Shown: in pieces, positions 60,635 through 64,000 of the stretch
Layout: each line of letters begins with the position of its first letter
Position numbering within the stretch: the first letter of the stretch is position 1
DNA from: Tragulus kanchil
Lineage: Eukaryota; Chordata; Mammalia; Artiodactyla; Tragulidae
Assembly (NCBI GenBank): GCA_022376925.1
Contig: JAIOJX010000002.1
Coordinates: 40,629,001 to 40,693,000, forward strand
DNA length: 64,000 nucleotides
Reading direction: 5' to 3'
The notes under the pieces: model-generated
Databases searched by the model: none
What the model was told of the DNA's origin: nothing
Seen by the model: the letters and a program-made list of their open reading frames with translations, nothing else
Position numbers and translations under genes: made by a program

Positions 60635-60664
60635 TGAAGATGAAGATTAACATCTTCATCTTCA
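60635..60664. repeat. Perfect 13-bp-arm hairpin (copy A)
   Basis: Left arm 'tgaagatgaagat', loop 'taac', right arm 'atcttcatcttca'. It recurs at 61712-61741 in copy B. It is too short for a microRNA precursor and is made of a simple GAA/GAT-like repeat, so a local inverted duplication is the plain explanation. Confidence 0.9.
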
Positions 60665-62216
60665 TTGCCCAGCAGAGCAAAGGCGATGACGACCTGCCGG
60701 GAGTGCCTCGGTGCAGACCTCCACATCCAGAGGCAGGTCCTTCAAACGCAGACCCCACCGGCCTAGGAAGGTGTGTGTATTTCAGCACCAAAGTAGCTTG
60801 GCAAAACTCTAACACTGCTTTGAACATTACAAGTCCAAAGGGCGAAAGACGGACTGAAGCTAAGTACTAAATACATGATTATTAGATACCTATTCAGAAT
60901 ATTCATCAAACCACAAGAGCAAATTCCATAGTACTTAATGTTCTATTGGGGAACTTTTAGACAAATAACAATAAACAGTAGTGAATATTCAGATTAAAGA
61001 ACTAAGAATATATCTTATGAAATTTACACAAATGTCTTTTCTCCAAATACTTCTTCCAAACACAGGGTCTACTGATTATAGACTAGAGAATGTAGATTCC
61101 ATTAATCCTAAAAACAGAATTCTAGACACACGGGCCTCAGAGAGTGTTGCAAAGTCAAGCCTTAATACCCTGTTTAACCATTTGAGGAGGTATCCTTTCA
61201 CCAGTGAAGTAGTTGTGAAATGCTATGTGTGTCCAGGAGGTCCTCCAGCCCTCCTGCTCCACTCACACTGGGGTGGACGGGTGGGGCTGGGAGTGCTCCT
61301 CATGTGAGGAGTCATGTGAGGAGGCCATGAGTGAGCTCCTCATGTGAGGAGGCCATGAGCGAGCTGCCGACCCTGCTGGCTTGGAATGCTCCACTCGTCA
61401 GTAGGAGAACAGGACCCAGAAGGCAGGACACACATGTGAAACAAGACCTTCCCTCACCTGAATCCAGAGCAAGGCTGAGCCCAGCACAGGTGAGCTGGAC
61501 GTGGGTCACCCACAGATTCAGGAATGTGAGCTAAAGGTTTGCTGGAGTCAGGTCACGTGTCACTATGTTCCCTGTGAGCATAACTGAGGTGACAGCTGAT
61601 TAGTGAGATCTCTGGGAGCAGGTGAGACAGATGCAGTGCTGGCTGTGCTGGTGTGTGGAGCGGTCATATGACAGAATACACCCCTGAAAACAGAGCCTCC
61701 CTACTGTACTGTGAAGATGAAGATTAACATCTTCATCTTCATTGCCCAGCAGAGCAAAGGGCGATGACGACCTGCCGGGAGTGCCTCGGTGCAGACCTCC
61801 ACATCCAGAGGCAGGTCCTTCAAACGCAGACCCCACCGGCCTAGGAAGGTGTGTGTATTTCAGCACCAAAGTAGCTTGGCAAAACTCTAACACTGCTTTG
61901 AACATTACAAGTCCAAAGACGAAAGACGGACTGAAGCTAAGTACTAAATACATGATTATTAGATACCTATTCAGAATATTCATCAAACCACAAGAGCAAA
62001 TTCCATAGTACTTAATGTTCTATTGGGGAACTTTTAGACAAATAACAATAAACAGTAGTGAATATTCAGATTAAAGAACTAAGAATATATCTTATGAAAT
62101 TTACACAAATGTCTTTTCTCCAAATACTTCTTCCAAACACAGGGTCTACTGATTATAGACTAGAGAATGTAGATTCCATTAATCCTAAAAACAGAATTCT
62201 AGACACACGGGCCTCA

Positions 62217-64000
62217 GAGAGTGTTGCAAAGTCAAGCCTTAATACCCTGTTTAACCATTTGAGGAGGTATCCTTTCACCAGTGAAGTAGTTGTGAAATGC
62301 TATGTGTGTCAGAATTAGGAACCTGTAAAGATCTGGCACAAGGTTCAATCAGACAAGAATCAGAAGATGCATAAACTATGGACAGAGTGGACACTGAAAT
62401 AATCTGAGAGGGGGCATTTAGAAAGATCACTTTCTTAATTATAAACAATAAACATCAAAATTATAATATATAAGTTGATAATATTCCTTCACTCTACATT
62501 TACACTGTAATCTTTTGATATGTTTCAGAGACCTTGTGAAATTAAATTCTCCTGAATTCACTTTTTTAAACTTAAAAAAAATACTAATAATAAATGCATT
62601 AGCCAAATTAATGTGATAACAAGAACTGAGCCATTAAATTTATGTGGCTGCCTTAAAAATATTAAATGGAAATAAAATTCAAATGTACTACATCAAGTGA
62701 TGGAAAAGTCTTTTTATGAAAAACTCATTTTAATACTAAAGGACTTGCAACATAATTTGGAAAGAAGCATAAAGATATTGCCATCTGAATGTGATATATT
62801 TAATGTGGGGCTCATGGTGACATATTAAAAGCATGAATTATAGGGCCAAGAGGCAAGAATTATAACTCCACAAGCTGGACAGGACAACGTCACTAACAGT
62901 CACTCAAATGCACAGCAATGTTGTCTCAGGCCTTCTGCGGGGTGGCTCCTATCCATTTATCTTCAGTGATGGTTTATAACTTTTAGCCTTAGAAGGTATC
63001 CCTGTTCTTAATTTTCACCATTTCAGGAAAAGCAATAATAGATTCTGAAATGCAGAGGAGCATGAGGCAAAAGTTGTCTTGGAAAGATGGGTGTCCACTC
63101 AGATCCACACTGCCAAGGGGCATTTTAATGTTGAATTCTGCCCAGTTAATGTTCTAGAATCTGGTTGTCCAGGGTGGTCCCAACAGTGCATTAAATACTG
63201 TTTCATCAAAGGTCTCTTGGTTGACCAATTCAAGTTTACTAAATTTTGAGTATTAGTTCCAAGATCTGGAGAAGGAAATGACAATCCACTGAGAGTGTTG
63301 CAAAGTCAAGCCTTAATACCCTGTTTAACCATTTGAGGAGGTATCCTTTCACCAGTGAAGTAGTTGTGAAATGCTATGTGTGTCAGAATTAGGAACCTGT
63401 AAAGATCTGGCACAAGGTTCAATCAGACAAGAATCAGAAGATGCATAAACTATGGACAGAGTGGACACTGAAATAATCTGAGAGGGGGCATTTAGAAAGA
63501 TCACTTTCTTAATTATAAACAATAAACATCAAAATTATAATATATAAGTTGATAATATTCCTTCACTCTACATTTACACTGTAATCTTTTGATATGTTTC
63601 AGAGACCTTGTGAAATTAAATTCTCCTGAATTCACTTTTTTAAACTTAAAAAAAATACTAATAATAAATGCATTAGCCAAATTAATGTGATAACAAGAAC
63701 TGAGCCATTAAATTTATGTGGCTGCCTTAAAAATATTAAATGGAAATAAAATTCAAATGTACTACATCAAGTGATGGAAAAGTCTTTTTATGAAAAACTC
63801 ATTTTAATACTAAAGGACTTGCAACATAATTTGGAAAGAAGCATAAAGATATTGCCATCTGAATGTGATATATTTAATGTGGGGCTCATGGTGACATATT
63901 AAAAGCATGAATTATAGGGCCAAGAGGCAAGAATTATAACTCCACAAGCTGGACAGGACAACGTCACTAACAGTCACTCAAATGCACAGCAATGTTGTCT
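62217..64000 (+). repeat. Tandem duplication 17 (~1.07 kb unit), runs off the window
   Basis: Copy A is 62217 to about 63248-63290 and copy B starts at 63291, offset 1074. Only about 710 bases of B are inside the window. The junction sequence 63267-63290 ('tggagaaggaaatgacaatc') is Bov-tA-like, so copy A may break off inside a Bov-tA whose rest lies past the window. Chained with duplication 16. Confidence 0.95.

Larger units (their letters stand above)
60154..62310 (+). repeat. Tandem duplication 16 (~1.08 kb unit)
   Basis: Copy A is 60154-61233 and copy B 61232-62310, offset 1077-1078. The junction shares 'tcc'/'gtcc'. Differences: 'ggacggggtgggg' versus 'ggacgggtgggg' near B's start, 'aaaggcgatg' versus 'aaagggcgatg', and 'aaagggcgaaag' versus 'aaagacgaaag'. 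Its last 94 bases begin duplication 17. Confidence 0.97.

Noticed and set aside
60635..60664. MicroRNA precursor
   Set aside because: The stem is only 13 base pairs with a 4-base loop and simple-repeat composition, far short of a precursor hairpin.

Overview
The window is non-coding nuclear DNA from a ruminant, most likely a bovid or another pecoran. The evidence is the density of ruminant-specific retroposons: at least ten independent Bov-tA/Bov-A insertions on both strands, tRNA-derived CHR-type SINEs with A-rich tails, older mammalian layers (antisense L1, MIR, MER5A-like, L2-like) and at least one solo endogenous-retrovirus LTR. I found no gene, convincing exon, tRNA, rRNA or other RNA gene. 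The open frames are short (177 codons at most), match no family I recognise, and many run through SINEs. No species can be named from the sequence.

The dominant feature is structural. Seventeen times, a stretch of about 1.05-1.17 kb is followed at once, or after 20-70 bases of filler, by a near-identical head-to-tail copy of itself. The seventeen units are unrelated in sequence, their lengths fall in a narrow band, and together they add roughly 18 kb (over a quarter) of duplicated sequence. Several are chained: the next unit begins inside the last 90-340 bases of the previous second copy, so short stretches occur three times. Differences between copies are mostly homopolymer or short-repeat indels, crowded toward the junction (end of the first copy, start of the second). 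Several junctions carry a degraded re-copy of sequence lying 40-160 bases upstream. This is what unmerged, overlapping sequence ends would give, so I read it as a systematic assembly artefact (false tandem duplication). A biological tandem-duplication process is the less likely alternative.

Layout. 0-8 kb: MER5A-like remnant, duplication 1, then a long antisense L1 relic (about 4.48-8.0 kb) containing duplication 2 and a young CHR-variant SINE with perfect target-site duplications. 8-18.8 kb: L1-type 3' relic, a CHR SINE split by a 451-bp solo LTR, duplications 3 and 4, and a second LTR-like segment near 14.6-14.9 kb. 18.8-33 kb: duplications 5-9, Bov-tA copies, a second antisense L1 relic and another CHR-variant SINE. 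33-48 kb: MIR, a third CHR-variant SINE, and duplications 10-14 with Bov-A/Bov-tA insertions, one nested in an old L1-type 3' segment. 48-64 kb: Bov-tA and CHR insertions, MIR, and duplications 15-17; the last runs off the window end.

For practical use, the unduplicated locus is about 46 kb. Identical features about 1.1 kb apart should be counted once.
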